A DNA stretch of 42,157 bases, taken from contig NZ_LBBT01000293.1 of the NCBI RefSeq assembly GCF_001006285.1, positions 1 to 42,157 on the forward strand, read 5' to 3'. Below the pieces are notes generated by a model, which had not been told where the DNA came from, did no database searches, and was given only the letters and a program-made list of their open reading frames with translations. Of this stretch, positions 32,195 to 41,225 are shown in pieces. Origin of the DNA: Paraclostridium benzoelyticum (GTDB taxonomy: Bacteria > Bacillota > Clostridia > Peptostreptococcales > Peptostreptococcaceae). How positions within the stretch are numbered: the stretch's first letter is position 1; each line of letters begins with the position of its first letter. A program made the translations under genes and the position numbers.

Positions 32195-34186
32195 ATGAAA
32201 AAAAAGCGGGGAACGAAAAAATATATTTTTATATTCATATTTGTTTTTATAATCTTTTTCAAAGTTTTTAATTATAGGGTACAAGCATATGAAGCATACG
32301 AAAAAGAATCTAGAGGATTTAACGTTTTGGTATTAAACTCATATAATCAAGGGCATCACTGGGAAGCAGCTATAATGGATGGGCTAGAATCTTATTCTAA
32401 AAAAAATCCTGATGAGAGTATAAACTTTAAAATAGAGTACCTAGATTTTAGAAACAATTATAATGACGAATATATAGAGTCATTAAAACACATGTTAAAT
32501 GAAAAGTATCCAAGGGGAAGTATAGATGCTATATATACTGTAAATGATGAGTCTTTTGAAGTATTTAATAAAGAAGTTTTAAATCAAAATAGCAGTTTTT
32601 ACAAAATTCCGTTAGTATTTAGTGGAGTAGATGGAAAATTAGATGGAAGTAAAGAAGAAAAAAAATACATGGCGGGTATATATCATGGTGATGATAGTTT
32701 AAGTTTAATGAACTTGGTCTATTCACTTAATCAACAAACTAAAAATATAAATTTAATAGTTGAAAAGTCTAAGTATGGAGAGTCTATAAAAAGCGAGATT
32801 AATAAATTGATAGACACTTATTTAAACGATCAAATAGATATAAATTACATACAAAGCAATTACAGTGAAGATATAATATCTAAATTAAAAAAGTCAGATG
32901 ATAAGCCAGATACTATAAACATTATAGCTGGTGAATTTCAGTGCAAAAAATCAAGTGGATATGTAGAACCTAAGGATTTAATACGTGATATTAAAAAGTA
33001 TAGTAGTTCACCCATATATTCAAATGATCAGACTTATCTACATGCAGGTATTATTGGAGGACACGTAGATATAGGACAAGAGCAAGCGAAGATTATATGT
33101 GATATGATAGTAAAAATAAAAAATGGAACTCCTATTGAAAAAATAAAAGATGAGGTAGAGCCATCTGCAAAGGCGTATGTTGACTATAAAAGTATATATG
33201 AATATGATATAGATCCTTTTGATGTAGGAACAAATGTAAACTTAATAAATAAAGGGCAATATGAACTATTAGCTCCAACATGGATGAAATACTTATTGCT
33301 TATTTTGCTTGTATTTTTTTTAATATCTATTGTATTTGTTACTAAAGCAGCTTCAATGTATAGAAAAGATATAAAAAAACAATTAGAAGACGAAGAAAAA
33401 GCAAAAGAACGTGAAAAATTAAAGTCTGACTTCATAGTTAACTTAAGTCATGAATTAAGAACACCTATAAATATAATATTGGGCACAACTAAACTTTTAG
33501 AATATAATATATCTAAGGGGAAAGCTAAAGAAGATGATGTCATAGATAAATTAGAAAATATAAATCAAAACTCATACAGATTATTAAAAATATCAAATAA
33601 TATAATAGATATGACGAAAGCTGAGTGTGGAATGCTTAGCTTGAATTTAGAAAATTGTAATATTGTTAGTATAATAGAGGATGTTTTTGAATCAAGTATT
33701 GAATTTGCAAAAATAAAAAATATCGGTATGATATTTGACACGAAATATGAAGAAATAATAACAGCCATAGATGTTTATCAAATGCAAAGGGCTGTGTTAA
33801 ATCTTTTATCAAATGCAATTAAGTTTACAAATGAAAATGGTGTTGTAGAGTTATCGATATATAAGGATAAAGAGGATATCATTATAGAAGTAAAAGATAA
33901 TGGAGTAGGAATACCCGATAATAAGATAAACTATATATTCCAAAGATTCTACCAAGTCGATAACTTATATACTAGAAAAAATGAAGGTAGTGGAATAGGC
34001 CTTTGTATATCAAAAGAAATAATAGAAATTCATGGAGGCAAAATAGAGATAGAAAGTAAACTTGAAAAAGGTTCATTATTTAGGATAATTATTCCAATTA
34101 ATATTGATGAAAGTTTGCCTGAGTATGATCCTTCAAATAATGTAGATACAAATAAAATTGTGAATTTGGAAATGTCAGATATTTAA
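32195..34186 (+). CDS. Orphan sensor histidine kinase with ABC-substrate-binding-like sensor domain
   Basis: The 663-residue kinase has TM1 (8-25) and an extracellular periplasmic-binding-protein-like sensor (about 42-355: FNVLVLNSYNQGHHWEAAIM, AIYTVNDESFEVF, PLVFSGVDG, GGHVDIGQEQAKIICDMI). This is similar to the ABC_sub_bind fold found in sensor kinases and c-di-GMP proteins. TM2 (365-385), a short coiled coil without HAMP, HisKA with His419 in VNLSHELRTPINIILG and HATPase_c (LLSNAIKFTNENG, DNGVGIPDNK, GSGIGLCISKEI) follow. No response regulator is adjacent, so its partner must be elsewhere. The ligand is unknown; related domains bind small nutrients. GCAGGGAGA lies upstream of the start and a terminator follows. 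Confidence 0.9.
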   Translation: MKKKRGTKKYIFIFIFVFIIFFKVFNYRVQAYEAYEKESRGFNVLVLNSYNQGHHWEAAIMDGLESYSKKNPDESINFKIEYLDFRNNYNDEYIESLKHMLNEKYPRGSIDAIYTVNDESFEVFNKEVLNQNSSFYKIPLVFSGVDGKLDGSKEEKKYMAGIYHGDDSLSLMNLVYSLNQQTKNINLIVEKSKYGESIKSEINKLIDTYLNDQIDINYIQSNYSEDIISKLKKSDDKPDTINIIAGEFQCKKSSGYVEPKDLIRDIKKYSSSPIYSNDQTYLHAGIIGGHVDIGQEQAKIICDMIVKIKNGTPIEKIKDEVEPSAKAYVDYKSIYEYDIDPFDVGTNVNLINKGQYELLAPTWMKYLLLILLVFFLISIVFVTKAASMYRKDIKKQLEDEEKAKEREKLKSDFIVNLSHELRTPINIILGTTKLLEYNISKGKAKEDDVIDKLENINQNSYRLLKISNNIIDMTKAECGMLSLNLENCNIVSIIEDVFESSIEFAKIKNIGMIFDTKYEEIITAIDVYQMQRAVLNLLSNAIKFTNENGVVELSIYKDKEDIIIEVKDNGVGIPDNKINYIFQRFYQVDNLYTRKNEGSGIGLCISKEIIEIHGGKIEIESKLEKGSLFRIIIPINIDESLPEYDPSNNVDTNKIVNLEMSDI

Positions 34187-34194
34187 AAGAATAT

Positions 34195-34224
34195 AAAAAG
34201 AAGCTGTAAAAACAGCTTCTTTTT
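34195..34224. terminator. Bidirectional terminator between convergent genes
   Basis: AAAAAGAAGCTGT pairs with ACAGCTTCTTTTT around AAAA. A and T tracts on both sides let it serve the kinase on the plus strand and the LxxG protein on the minus strand. Confidence 0.9.
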
Positions 34225-34226
34225 AT

Positions 34227-36095
34227 TTAGTCATTTATTTTCATTATAAACTTAACTTTTCCATCCATATCCTTATTAAGGCCAGAGAAGTTATTATAAT
34301 CTTTAGATAGTTTAACCATTTCATCTTTAACATCTACCAAACCTTGTATATCAGATAATTTAGTATTTCCTTCTTTATAGATTTTATCTAGCCCATCTTT
34401 TTTTAATTTATTAACCCCTTTATATAATTCGCTAGATCCTTTTGCTAGGTCATTTGTTCCTTTTAAAAGTTTGCTTGAATTATCATTTAAAGATTTAGTA
34501 CCATTAACTAAACTTTTACTACCTTGAGATAGTTGGTTAGTACCTTTGCTTAGTTCACTTGTTCCTGCAGCCAACTTTTTACTACCATCTTCAAGTTTAT
34601 TAGTAGCTGCTGATAATTGTTTTGAACTACTGCTTAAAGTTGAACCAGCATCTACTAAAGATTTGAAATTAGAGCTAAAACTATTTGAACCGGATTTTAA
34701 TTTTTCTAGTCCAGCGCTTAAGCTATTAGCTCCACTTACAGCACTGCTCATTCCATCTTTTAAACTATTTAGCCCACCTCTTTGACCTTCAGACACTTGA
34801 TTTAAAGAGCCTGCTAATCCTCTTAATTGATTAGCAACTTCTGGATTAGATTCGTCCAAAGCTCCAGCTATGTTAGCTAGCCCTCCAGCGACTTGGTCTA
34901 TATTGTTTGTAGAAGCTATTAAACTATCTACACCGCCAGATCCATTAGAAAGGCCAGAACTAAGTGCATTAGCACCATCGCTAGCACTATTAATTCCGCT
35001 GTTAATAGCTGAATAAGCATCGTAAAGCTTATTAGTATTTCCTACAAATGATTCAACACCGTTAGAAAACTTGCCTTGAGAATCATTTAGTTGACTAAGA
35101 CCGCTACTTACACTTTTTGCTCCATTATCTAAAGATGGAGCTGATTGATTTAATTTATCTATCCCACTGCTTAGATCTTTAGATCCTTTATCTAAAGATT
35201 TTACACCTTTATCAAATTTTGCGAAATTAGTGTTTAATTCATTATTTCCGTCCAATAATTTTTTAGATCCATCTAATAAATCATCTCCACCTTTTCTTAA
35301 ATCATTTAAAGATTTAGATAAATCATCTAATGTAGAGTTTTTATCAATTCCTTTAAGCTCTGGAATTTTTGGAGTTGCCATAACCATTATATTAGGCATT
35401 TTAAATTTATTTGCATTTCCTTCAATAACTAGTGTGTCTTCTAATTCTAAATAATCTTCTATATCTTTACTTAAATCTAAGCTTTCTCTTAAACCAGGGA
35501 AAGAGGCAAATGTTACACTAGATTTTTTACCATCGTCTAAAAGTTCTCCACTATTTATTTTTATATTTTTAAAATTATCTCTTTCAAATAAAACTTCAGT
35601 AGCTGTTAAAAATGGTACATACATATCTCTATTTTTACCGTTTACTTTACGTATTCTCTTTTCATTATTTTTAAGGTCTATAGTTATTTTAAATTTACCT
35701 GACTTCCCAGTGATTTCCTTAGCACTAACTTTCTTGCCATTTAATTCATATTTAACATCTACATCAATAGGGAGTTTTTTAGAACTCTCTCCTTGGTAGT
35801 ATAAATCCTCTTTGTTAACATTCCACTCAACCGAATCATCCTTTATTACAGGCTTTTCATCACCTTTTACATTTTTTATATTTTTAAGATTACTAGAATC
35901 AGTAAATTTTCCAAGCTTTTCATCGCTGTTTATCCAAGTAGAAACAATAGTTTTTTCAACGCTACCATTATTATTTAATATGGCATATACAGTTTCTTCT
36001 TTTTTTACATCTGCAAAGCAAATTCCAGTATTTAAAAATATCATAAGTGTAGTTAAAGTAGCTATTGAAGCTTTTGGTAAATTAATTCTTTTCAT
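34227..36095 (-). CDS. Secreted LxxG heptad-repeat protein, partner of the MMPL transporter
   Basis: The 622-residue protein has a signal peptide (about 1-28, ending CFA). A beta-rich N-terminal domain (about 30-255) follows, then a long series (about 260-570) of seven-residue units of the form xxxLxxG, such as LLDGSKKLLDGNNEL, LSSGIDKL, LEDGSKKLAAGTSELSKG. The pattern matches the xxxLxxG heptad family (TIGR03057) known from YhgE/Pip-type proteins. No C-terminal membrane helix is seen, so it may be a free extracytoplasmic rod or be held by the transporter. It begins 2 bases after the MMPL stop, with TAAGGATG at the start. Its role is unknown. It may extend the MMPL pump across the wall. Confidence 0.82.
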   Translation of the reverse strand: MKRINLPKASIATLTTLMIFLNTGICFADVKKEETVYAILNNNGSVEKTIVSTWINSDEKLGKFTDSSNLKNIKNVKGDEKPVIKDDSVEWNVNKEDLYYQGESSKKLPIDVDVKYELNGKKVSAKEITGKSGKFKITIDLKNNEKRIRKVNGKNRDMYVPFLTATEVLFERDNFKNIKINSGELLDDGKKSSVTFASFPGLRESLDLSKDIEDYLELEDTLVIEGNANKFKMPNIMVMATPKIPELKGIDKNSTLDDLSKSLNDLRKGGDDLLDGSKKLLDGNNELNTNFAKFDKGVKSLDKGSKDLSSGIDKLNQSAPSLDNGAKSVSSGLSQLNDSQGKFSNGVESFVGNTNKLYDAYSAINSGINSASDGANALSSGLSNGSGGVDSLIASTNNIDQVAGGLANIAGALDESNPEVANQLRGLAGSLNQVSEGQRGGLNSLKDGMSSAVSGANSLSAGLEKLKSGSNSFSSNFKSLVDAGSTLSSSSKQLSAATNKLEDGSKKLAAGTSELSKGTNQLSQGSKSLVNGTKSLNDNSSKLLKGTNDLAKGSSELYKGVNKLKKDGLDKIYKEGNTKLSDIQGLVDVKDEMVKLSKDYNNFSGLNKDMDGKVKFIMKIND

Positions 36096-36097
36096 CC

Positions 36098-38191
36098 TTA
36101 TATATCCCCCTTGTTTAAATTTTTAGGTTGTGGAGTCACGAACCCTTTACTAGTTTTTATTATAAATTTGTGGCAAACTAATAAAATTGCAGGAAGCATA
36201 AAAATGATTATAAACATACTTATGATAGCTCCTCTTGCCATAAGTGAACATAATGCACTTATCATTTCAAGTTTAGAAATAAGTCCAACACCTATTGTAG
36301 CTGAGAAGAATGATAAAGCGCTTGTTACAATTGATCTTGCACTGCTTTGTATTGAAGCTGTCATAGCCTCAAACTTATTATCATTTACAGCTAACTCTTC
36401 TTTAAACCTAGAAGTTAAAAGTATAGCATAGTCAACAGTTGCACCAAGTTGAATGGTACCTATTACTATTGATGCTATAAAAGGTTCCACAGTACCTGTA
36501 TAGTAAGGTATTCCAAGATTTATGAATATAGCTGATTCAATTGCTAAAACTAATAAAATAGGTAAAGAAAGTGATTTAAACACTATGGCTATAATTACAA
36601 ATATAGCTATTATAGATACTAAACTTACTTTTTTAAAATCTGTGTCAGCAATTTTTATAAGGTCATCAGTTAAAGGTGCTTCTCCTCCAACTAAACCATC
36701 TCTGTCGTATTTATGAACTATATTATTTAGCTTATCTATTTGAATTCCAGCTTCATCTGTTGCAGCTCTATATTCAGAATTTACTATAAGTTGTTCGTAT
36801 CCTCCAGATTTAACAGAGCTTATTAAATCACTTGGAAGTATATCTTCAACTATTGCAGGCCCTATTATCTTTTCAAGTGCAACAACTGAATTTATTCCAT
36901 CTAAATTCTCAATTTCTTTAATCATTTGCTCAACTTTATAAGAATCAAGTGAATCCTTAACTAGAATTATATTTGTACTATTCATTTTGTAGTCATCTTT
37001 TAATTTATTTGTAGAAACTATAGATGGTAAATCATCAGGTAAAGATTCGTCTAGGTTATAATAAACTTTTGCATTTGATGAACCTATTAAAGATGGTATA
37101 AACATCAATAAAAATAGAACTACTAATAATTTGTAATGTTTAACAACTATTTGTGATGATTTTTTAAATGTAGGTAAAATTGGTTTGTGTTTGTATTTAT
37201 GAATTTGCTTGTCAAATAGTAGTATAAGAGAAGGTAGTATAGTAACTGTACATAAAACTCCTAGTAAAACTCCTTTTGCCATAACTAAGCCCATATCCAT
37301 TCCAAGAGCCAAATCCATTGCACAAAGAGCTAAAAACCCTGCTACTGTAGTTAATGAACTACCAAATACTGCTGTTGTTGTATTTGCAATAGCTATGGCC
37401 ATTGCATCTATATGACTATCGTATTTTGACCTTTCTTCATCATATCTATGAAGCAAGAATATGGAGTAGTCCATGGTAACTCCAAGTTGCAATACAGCAC
37501 TTAGAGCTTTAGTTAAATAAGAAATTTCACCAAATATTATGTTACTACCAAAGTTATAGATTATCGCAAATCCTATACTAAGTAAAAATATAAATGGAGT
37601 AACATATGAATCCATTGTAAAACTTAAAACTATCAATGTAAGTACTACAGCGACTATTACATATAGTGGAGTTTCTTTATCTGAAATGTCTTTAGTGTCT
37701 TTTATGATACTTGCCATACCACTTAAAAATGCTTGCTTTCCTGTAACTTTTCTTATTTCTTCCACAGCATTTAATGTTTTAAGAGCTGCAGAACCTTCTT
37801 CTAACTTAATAACCATAAGCGTTGAATTTTCAGTATATAATAAGTCAGTTACATCTTTTGGAAGAAGTTCTCTAGGGACTGATAAATCTACAGCATCATC
37901 AACCCATAAAACATCTTTTACACCTTCAACTTTAGTTAACTTTTCTTTGAGTTTAGATACATCTTTATCTTCCATGTTTTCAACTATTAACATAGCCAAA
38001 GATCCGCAATCAAACTCATCTTTAAGTATTCTTTCTGCTTGAGTTGTCGATAAATTATCTGGTAAATAACTTAAGATATCATAGTTTATGTCTGTGTTTA
38101 AAAAGCCAATTGCCGATGGAACTAATAATAGTATAGCTATTAATAAAATCAACTTATTTCTTTTAGCTATTTGTTTTGACAATCCCCTCAT
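36098..38191 (-). CDS. MMPL/RND-family transporter (HAE3-like)
   Basis: The 697-residue protein has twelve predicted helices in two homologous halves, each with one helix, a large external loop, then five helices. The proton-relay Asp residues are visible in both halves: LQLGVTMDYSIFLLHRYDEE and IQLGATVDYAILLTSRFKEE. GSSLTTVAGFLAL and SALSFFSATIGVGLISKLEM are the paired TM segments. MMPL transporters move lipids, siderophores or drugs. GAGGGGGG lies upstream of ATG 38191. Transcribed after tetR from a promoter with an apparent TetR operator, in an operon with the LxxG protein. Confidence 0.93.
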   Translation of the reverse strand: MRGLSKQIAKRNKLILLIAILLLVPSAIGFLNTDINYDILSYLPDNLSTTQAERILKDEFDCGSLAMLIVENMEDKDVSKLKEKLTKVEGVKDVLWVDDAVDLSVPRELLPKDVTDLLYTENSTLMVIKLEEGSAALKTLNAVEEIRKVTGKQAFLSGMASIIKDTKDISDKETPLYVIVAVVLTLIVLSFTMDSYVTPFIFLLSIGFAIIYNFGSNIIFGEISYLTKALSAVLQLGVTMDYSIFLLHRYDEERSKYDSHIDAMAIAIANTTTAVFGSSLTTVAGFLALCAMDLALGMDMGLVMAKGVLLGVLCTVTILPSLILLFDKQIHKYKHKPILPTFKKSSQIVVKHYKLLVVLFLLMFIPSLIGSSNAKVYYNLDESLPDDLPSIVSTNKLKDDYKMNSTNIILVKDSLDSYKVEQMIKEIENLDGINSVVALEKIIGPAIVEDILPSDLISSVKSGGYEQLIVNSEYRAATDEAGIQIDKLNNIVHKYDRDGLVGGEAPLTDDLIKIADTDFKKVSLVSIIAIFVIIAIVFKSLSLPILLVLAIESAIFINLGIPYYTGTVEPFIASIVIGTIQLGATVDYAILLTSRFKEELAVNDNKFEAMTASIQSSARSIVTSALSFFSATIGVGLISKLEMISALCSLMARGAIISMFIIIFMLPAILLVCHKFIIKTSKGFVTPQPKNLNKGDI

Positions 38192-38247
38192 CTAAAGTTT
38201 ACCCCCCTCTAAAATATTTAGGCATGCCCAAATTTGTTTACAAAATA

Positions 38248-38278
38248 GATTGTATGAGTAGTACAACCTATATGTCAA
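38248..38278 (-). promoter_or_regulatory. Promoter of the MMPL operon with probable TetR operator
   Basis: On the minus strand TTGACA (38273-38278, inside the end of tetR) and TACAAT (38249-38254) are 18 bases apart. The inverted repeat GATTGTA-N7-TACAACC (38248-38268, one mismatch between arms) covers the -10 and most of the spacer, the expected place for a TetR-family repressor to block RNA polymerase. Confidence 0.6.
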
Positions 38279-38936
38279 GTATATTTATGTTTTTTATTAT
38301 TTCATTAATTTCTATGTTATTTGTTACTTCCTTAGTATCTAAAATAATTTGAATTACTTTTTCTTGTCCTATATTTAATAGTAACAGTCTAGTTTTTATT
38401 GTACTTTCAATAATTTCATCTAGTGTTAAGTTAATATCATTTTTATAAAATCTACGTAAAAGTTCATCTTCTCCAGCTGAACCAATTACAATGCTTAGGC
38501 TTATATCTTTTTCCTTAAAATCAAAATTTAATTCTCTTAAATTGGACTTTAATATTTCACCTAGAGTTTTAAGATATTCTTTTCTTACTGAGTCTATTTC
38601 AGATGCTTCTATGTATACTCTAAATAAAGATTGATTGGTTGCTATAGTCTTTATATATATATACTGGGTTATTGCATAACTAAGTAGAGGATCTATAGAC
38701 TCACTACTTGATCTCTTTGTATGAAAATAAATTTTTTCAATTAAGTTTTTATAAAGATATAAAACAATATCTTCTTTTTTCTTAAAATAATAGTATAAAT
38801 GTCCTCTCCCTAAATTGCAGACTTGTGCTATTTGTCTTATTGTTGTTTTTGTATACCCCTGTTGAATAAAAAGTTTAGATGCTTCTAGTATTATTGTATT
38901 TCTAATGTCATCCTTGTTTTCAAACTCCACATTCAT
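38268..38936 (-). CDS. TetR-family transcriptional regulator
   Basis: The 222-residue protein has an N-terminal TetR helix-turn-helix (about 8-55: RNTIILEASKLFIQQGYTKT, TIRQIAQVCNLGRGHLYYYF) and a helical ligand-binding domain. It likely represses the MMPL/LxxG operon behind it and is relieved by an unknown, perhaps amphipathic, ligand. The start is ambiguous: GTG at 38939 and ATG at 38936 lie close to the GAGG site, and a GTG at 38930 has better spacing. The sequence upstream lacks the ATTGTA repeat found before the MMPL gene. Confidence 0.9.
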   Translation of the reverse strand: MNVEFENKDDIRNTIILEASKLFIQQGYTKTTIRQIAQVCNLGRGHLYYYFKKKEDIVLYLYKNLIEKIYFHTKRSSSESIDPLLSYAITQYIYIKTIATNQSLFRVYIEASEIDSVRKEYLKTLGEILKSNLRELNFDFKEKDISLSIVIGSAGEDELLRRFYKNDINLTLDEIIESTIKTRLLLLNIGQEKVIQIILDTKEVTNNIEINEIIKNINILDI

Positions 38937-39006
38937 CACCTCTTTAATTTTGTTTATAGTATCATTTTAACAACATTTTTTTGATTTGTAATCTATTTTA
39001 AAAAAA

Positions 39007-39033
39007 TTAGCACTCTGATATTGACAGTGCTAA
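39007..39033. promoter_or_regulatory. CIRCE element (HrcA operator) upstream of htpG
   Basis: TTAGCACTC-N9-CAGTGCTAA matches the CIRCE consensus TTAGCACTC-N9-GAGTGCTAA with one change. It overlaps the htpG -35, so HrcA binding would repress htpG until heat shock. Confidence 0.88.
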
Positions 39034-39048
39034 CAAAGATGGTAAAAT
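39021..39048 (+). promoter_or_regulatory. Promoter of htpG
   Basis: TTGACA (39021-39026) lies within the CIRCE element and TAAAAT (39043-39048) follows 16 bases later. Confidence 0.65.
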
Positions 39049-39116
39049 AATAAATGTAGGGGGATTTACTTTATCCCAATTTTATTTAATAAACATAAAT
39101 TTAAGGAGGAGATAAA

Positions 39117-40991
39117 ATGGAAAATAAAAAAGGAAACATATCAATACATACAGAAAACATATTTCCTATAATAAAAAAGTGGTTATATTCTGACAAGGAT
39201 ATATTTGTAAGAGAGCTTATAAGTAATGGTTGTGATGCTATAAATAAATATAAAAAATTAGTATCACTAGGGGAAGTAGAAAATAAACAAGAACAAGATT
39301 ATAAAATTAATGTAATAATAGATAAAGACAGTTCAACTCTTATATTTAAAGATAATGGAATCGGGATGACTGAAGAAGAAGTTGAAAAATATATAAATCA
39401 AGTTGCATTTTCAGGAGCTGAAGACTTTGTAAACAAATATAAAGATAAAATGAGTGAAGAAAATGATATTATTGGACACTTTGGATTAGGTTTTTATTCA
39501 GCTTTTATGGTAGCTAGCAAAGTTCAAATAGATACTTTATCATACAAAGAAGGAGCTCAAGCTGTAAAATGGATAAGTGAAGGTCAAACAGAATATGAAC
39601 TTTCAGCAAGTGAAGATAGAAATTCAAGAGGTACTACTATAACTTTATTTTTAGCTGATGATAGCAAAGAGTTTTTAGAAGAATATACAGTAAGAAGCAT
39701 AATAGACAAATACTGTTCATTCTTACCTGTAAATATTTACTTAGATGTTAGAGATAGCTCTAAAGAAAAAGATGAGAATAGTGAAAATGAAATAAAACCG
39801 TTAAATGATACTTATCCTTTATGGTTAAAATCTCCAAAAGATTGCACAGATGATGAATATAAAGAGTTTTACAGAAAAGTATTTAATACATTTGATGAGC
39901 CATTATTCTGGATACATCTAAACGTAGACTATCCATTTAATTTAAAAGGAATATTATATTTCCCTAAATTAAAAAATGAATTTGAACTTATAGAAGGTAA
40001 AGTTAAATTATATAATAACCAAGTTTTCGTTGCAGATAACATAAAAGAGGTTATACCAGAGTTCTTATTATTACTAAAAGGTGTAATAGATTGCCCGGAC
40101 TTACCATTAAATGTATCTAGAAGTTTCTTGCAAAATGATAAGGATGTAAGTAAAATATCTAAGCATATAATTAAAAAAGTTGCGGATAAACTAAAATCAC
40201 TTTATAAAAATGAAAGAGACAACTTTGAAAAATTCTGGGATGATATACAAGTGTTTATTAAATTTGGATGCTTAAAAGATGAAGGATTCTATGATAAGAT
40301 AAAAGATATTTTATTGTTTAAAGATATAAATTCAAATTATATTACACTTAATGATTATTTAGAAAAATGTAAGGGAAAACATGAAAATAAAGTATTCTAT
40401 GTAAGTGATGAAGAACAGCAATCACAATATATTAAGTTATTTAAAGATTATGATTTAGATGCAGTTATACTAGACTCTAGCATAGATAATCACTTTATAT
40501 CTTTTATAGAATTTAAAAATCAAGGAGTTACATTTAATAGAATAGATGCAGATTTATCAGATGTATTAAAAGACAAAAATGAAGATGAAAACAAAGAAAA
40601 TAAAACAGAAATAGAAAACTTATTCAAAGAATATGTTAAAGATAAAGTAAAAGAGTATTCTGTAGAAAGCTTAAAGAGCGAGGACACTACAGCTATAATA
40701 TTAGTATCTGAACAATCTAGAAGAATGGCTGAAATGAAATCTCAATTTGCAGGAATGGATCTTGGAATGAGTTTTGAAGAAGAAAAAACTTTAGTTATAA
40801 ATGACAATAGCCCTATAATTAAAAAGTTAGTATCTTTAAAAGACGATGAAAGCAAAAAGGATCAAATAGAATTAATATGTAATCAAATTGTAGATGTTGC
40901 ATTACTTGCAAATAAAGAATTAGACGCTAAAGAATTAGATGAGTTTATAAGTAGAAACAATAAACTTATGAATATGTTAATAGGGTTATAG
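39117..40991 (+). CDS. htpG: Hsp90-family chaperone HtpG
   Basis: The 624-residue protein has an N-terminal GHKL ATPase (about 1-220) with IFVRELISNGCDAINK (N-box, E33/N37), DNGIGMTEEEV and GHFGLGFYSAFMVASKV (lid and G-box). The middle domain follows (about 235-490, with PLNVSRSFLQND holding the catalytic Arg), then the C-terminal dimerisation domain. It assists folding and stress recovery using ATP. Length matches bacterial HtpG. AAGGAGGAG lies just upstream of the ATG. A single gene under CIRCE control, followed by two hairpin elements rather than a simple terminator. Confidence 0.98.
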   Translation: MENKKGNISIHTENIFPIIKKWLYSDKDIFVRELISNGCDAINKYKKLVSLGEVENKQEQDYKINVIIDKDSSTLIFKDNGIGMTEEEVEKYINQVAFSGAEDFVNKYKDKMSEENDIIGHFGLGFYSAFMVASKVQIDTLSYKEGAQAVKWISEGQTEYELSASEDRNSRGTTITLFLADDSKEFLEEYTVRSIIDKYCSFLPVNIYLDVRDSSKEKDENSENEIKPLNDTYPLWLKSPKDCTDDEYKEFYRKVFNTFDEPLFWIHLNVDYPFNLKGILYFPKLKNEFELIEGKVKLYNNQVFVADNIKEVIPEFLLLLKGVIDCPDLPLNVSRSFLQNDKDVSKISKHIIKKVADKLKSLYKNERDNFEKFWDDIQVFIKFGCLKDEGFYDKIKDILLFKDINSNYITLNDYLEKCKGKHENKVFYVSDEEQQSQYIKLFKDYDLDAVILDSSIDNHFISFIEFKNQGVTFNRIDADLSDVLKDKNEDENKENKTEIENLFKEYVKDKVKEYSVESLKSEDTTAIILVSEQSRRMAEMKSQFAGMDLGMSFEEEKTLVINDNSPIIKKLVSLKDDESKKDQIELICNQIVDVALLANKELDAKELDEFISRNNKLMNMLIGL

Positions 40992-41002
40992 AGCAAGTGA
41001 AC

Positions 41003-41063
41003 ATTGATATATTTCGCTACACAAGCTGGAAAGAAGCTTGAAATGTAGCTGAAATATAACAAT
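41003..41063. repeat. Structured hairpin element, copy B
   Basis: Outer stem ATTG-A-TATATTTC pairs with GAAATATA-A-CAAT. T41050 is bulged. GCTACA pairs with TGTAGC, AAA (41041-41043) is bulged on the 3' side, and CAAGC/GCTTG closes the nine-base loop TGGAAAGAA. It lies 12 bases after the htpG stop. It shares its core with copies A and C, while its outer stem is different. Confidence 0.8.
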
Positions 41064-41093
41064 ATCCAATTTTATTAAGATAAATATGAGAGA

Positions 41094-41169
41094 AGGAGTA
41101 CTGATATGTTTTGCTATACAAGCTGAAAAGATGCTTGAAATGTAGCTAAAACATATTAATACTCCTTTT
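41094..41169 (+). repeat. Structured hairpin element, copy C (terminator-like)
   Basis: Outer stem AGGAGTA pairs with TACTCCT, then a 3x3 internal loop, then ATATGTTTT pairs with AAAACATAT. T41147 is bulged. GCTATA pairs with TGTAGC through one T-G wobble (copy B has C-G there). AAA (41138-41140) is bulged, and CAAGC/GCTTG closes the loop TGAAAAGAT. It is followed by TTTTA, so it can end transcription on the plus strand. It lies 30 bases after copy B. Confidence 0.8.
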
Positions 41170-41225
41170 ATATATCTATTTACTTTTAATAGTGGTTAAT
41201 TTATTATATGAGTGGAGAGAAAAAA

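Noticed and set aside
34546-34785. Plus-strand ORFs opposite the LxxG gene (and similar ones opposite the MMPL gene)
   Set aside because: They are mirror frames of the regular heptad repeats and of hydrophobic coding sequence, lack ribosome binding sites and lie within well-supported minus-strand genes.
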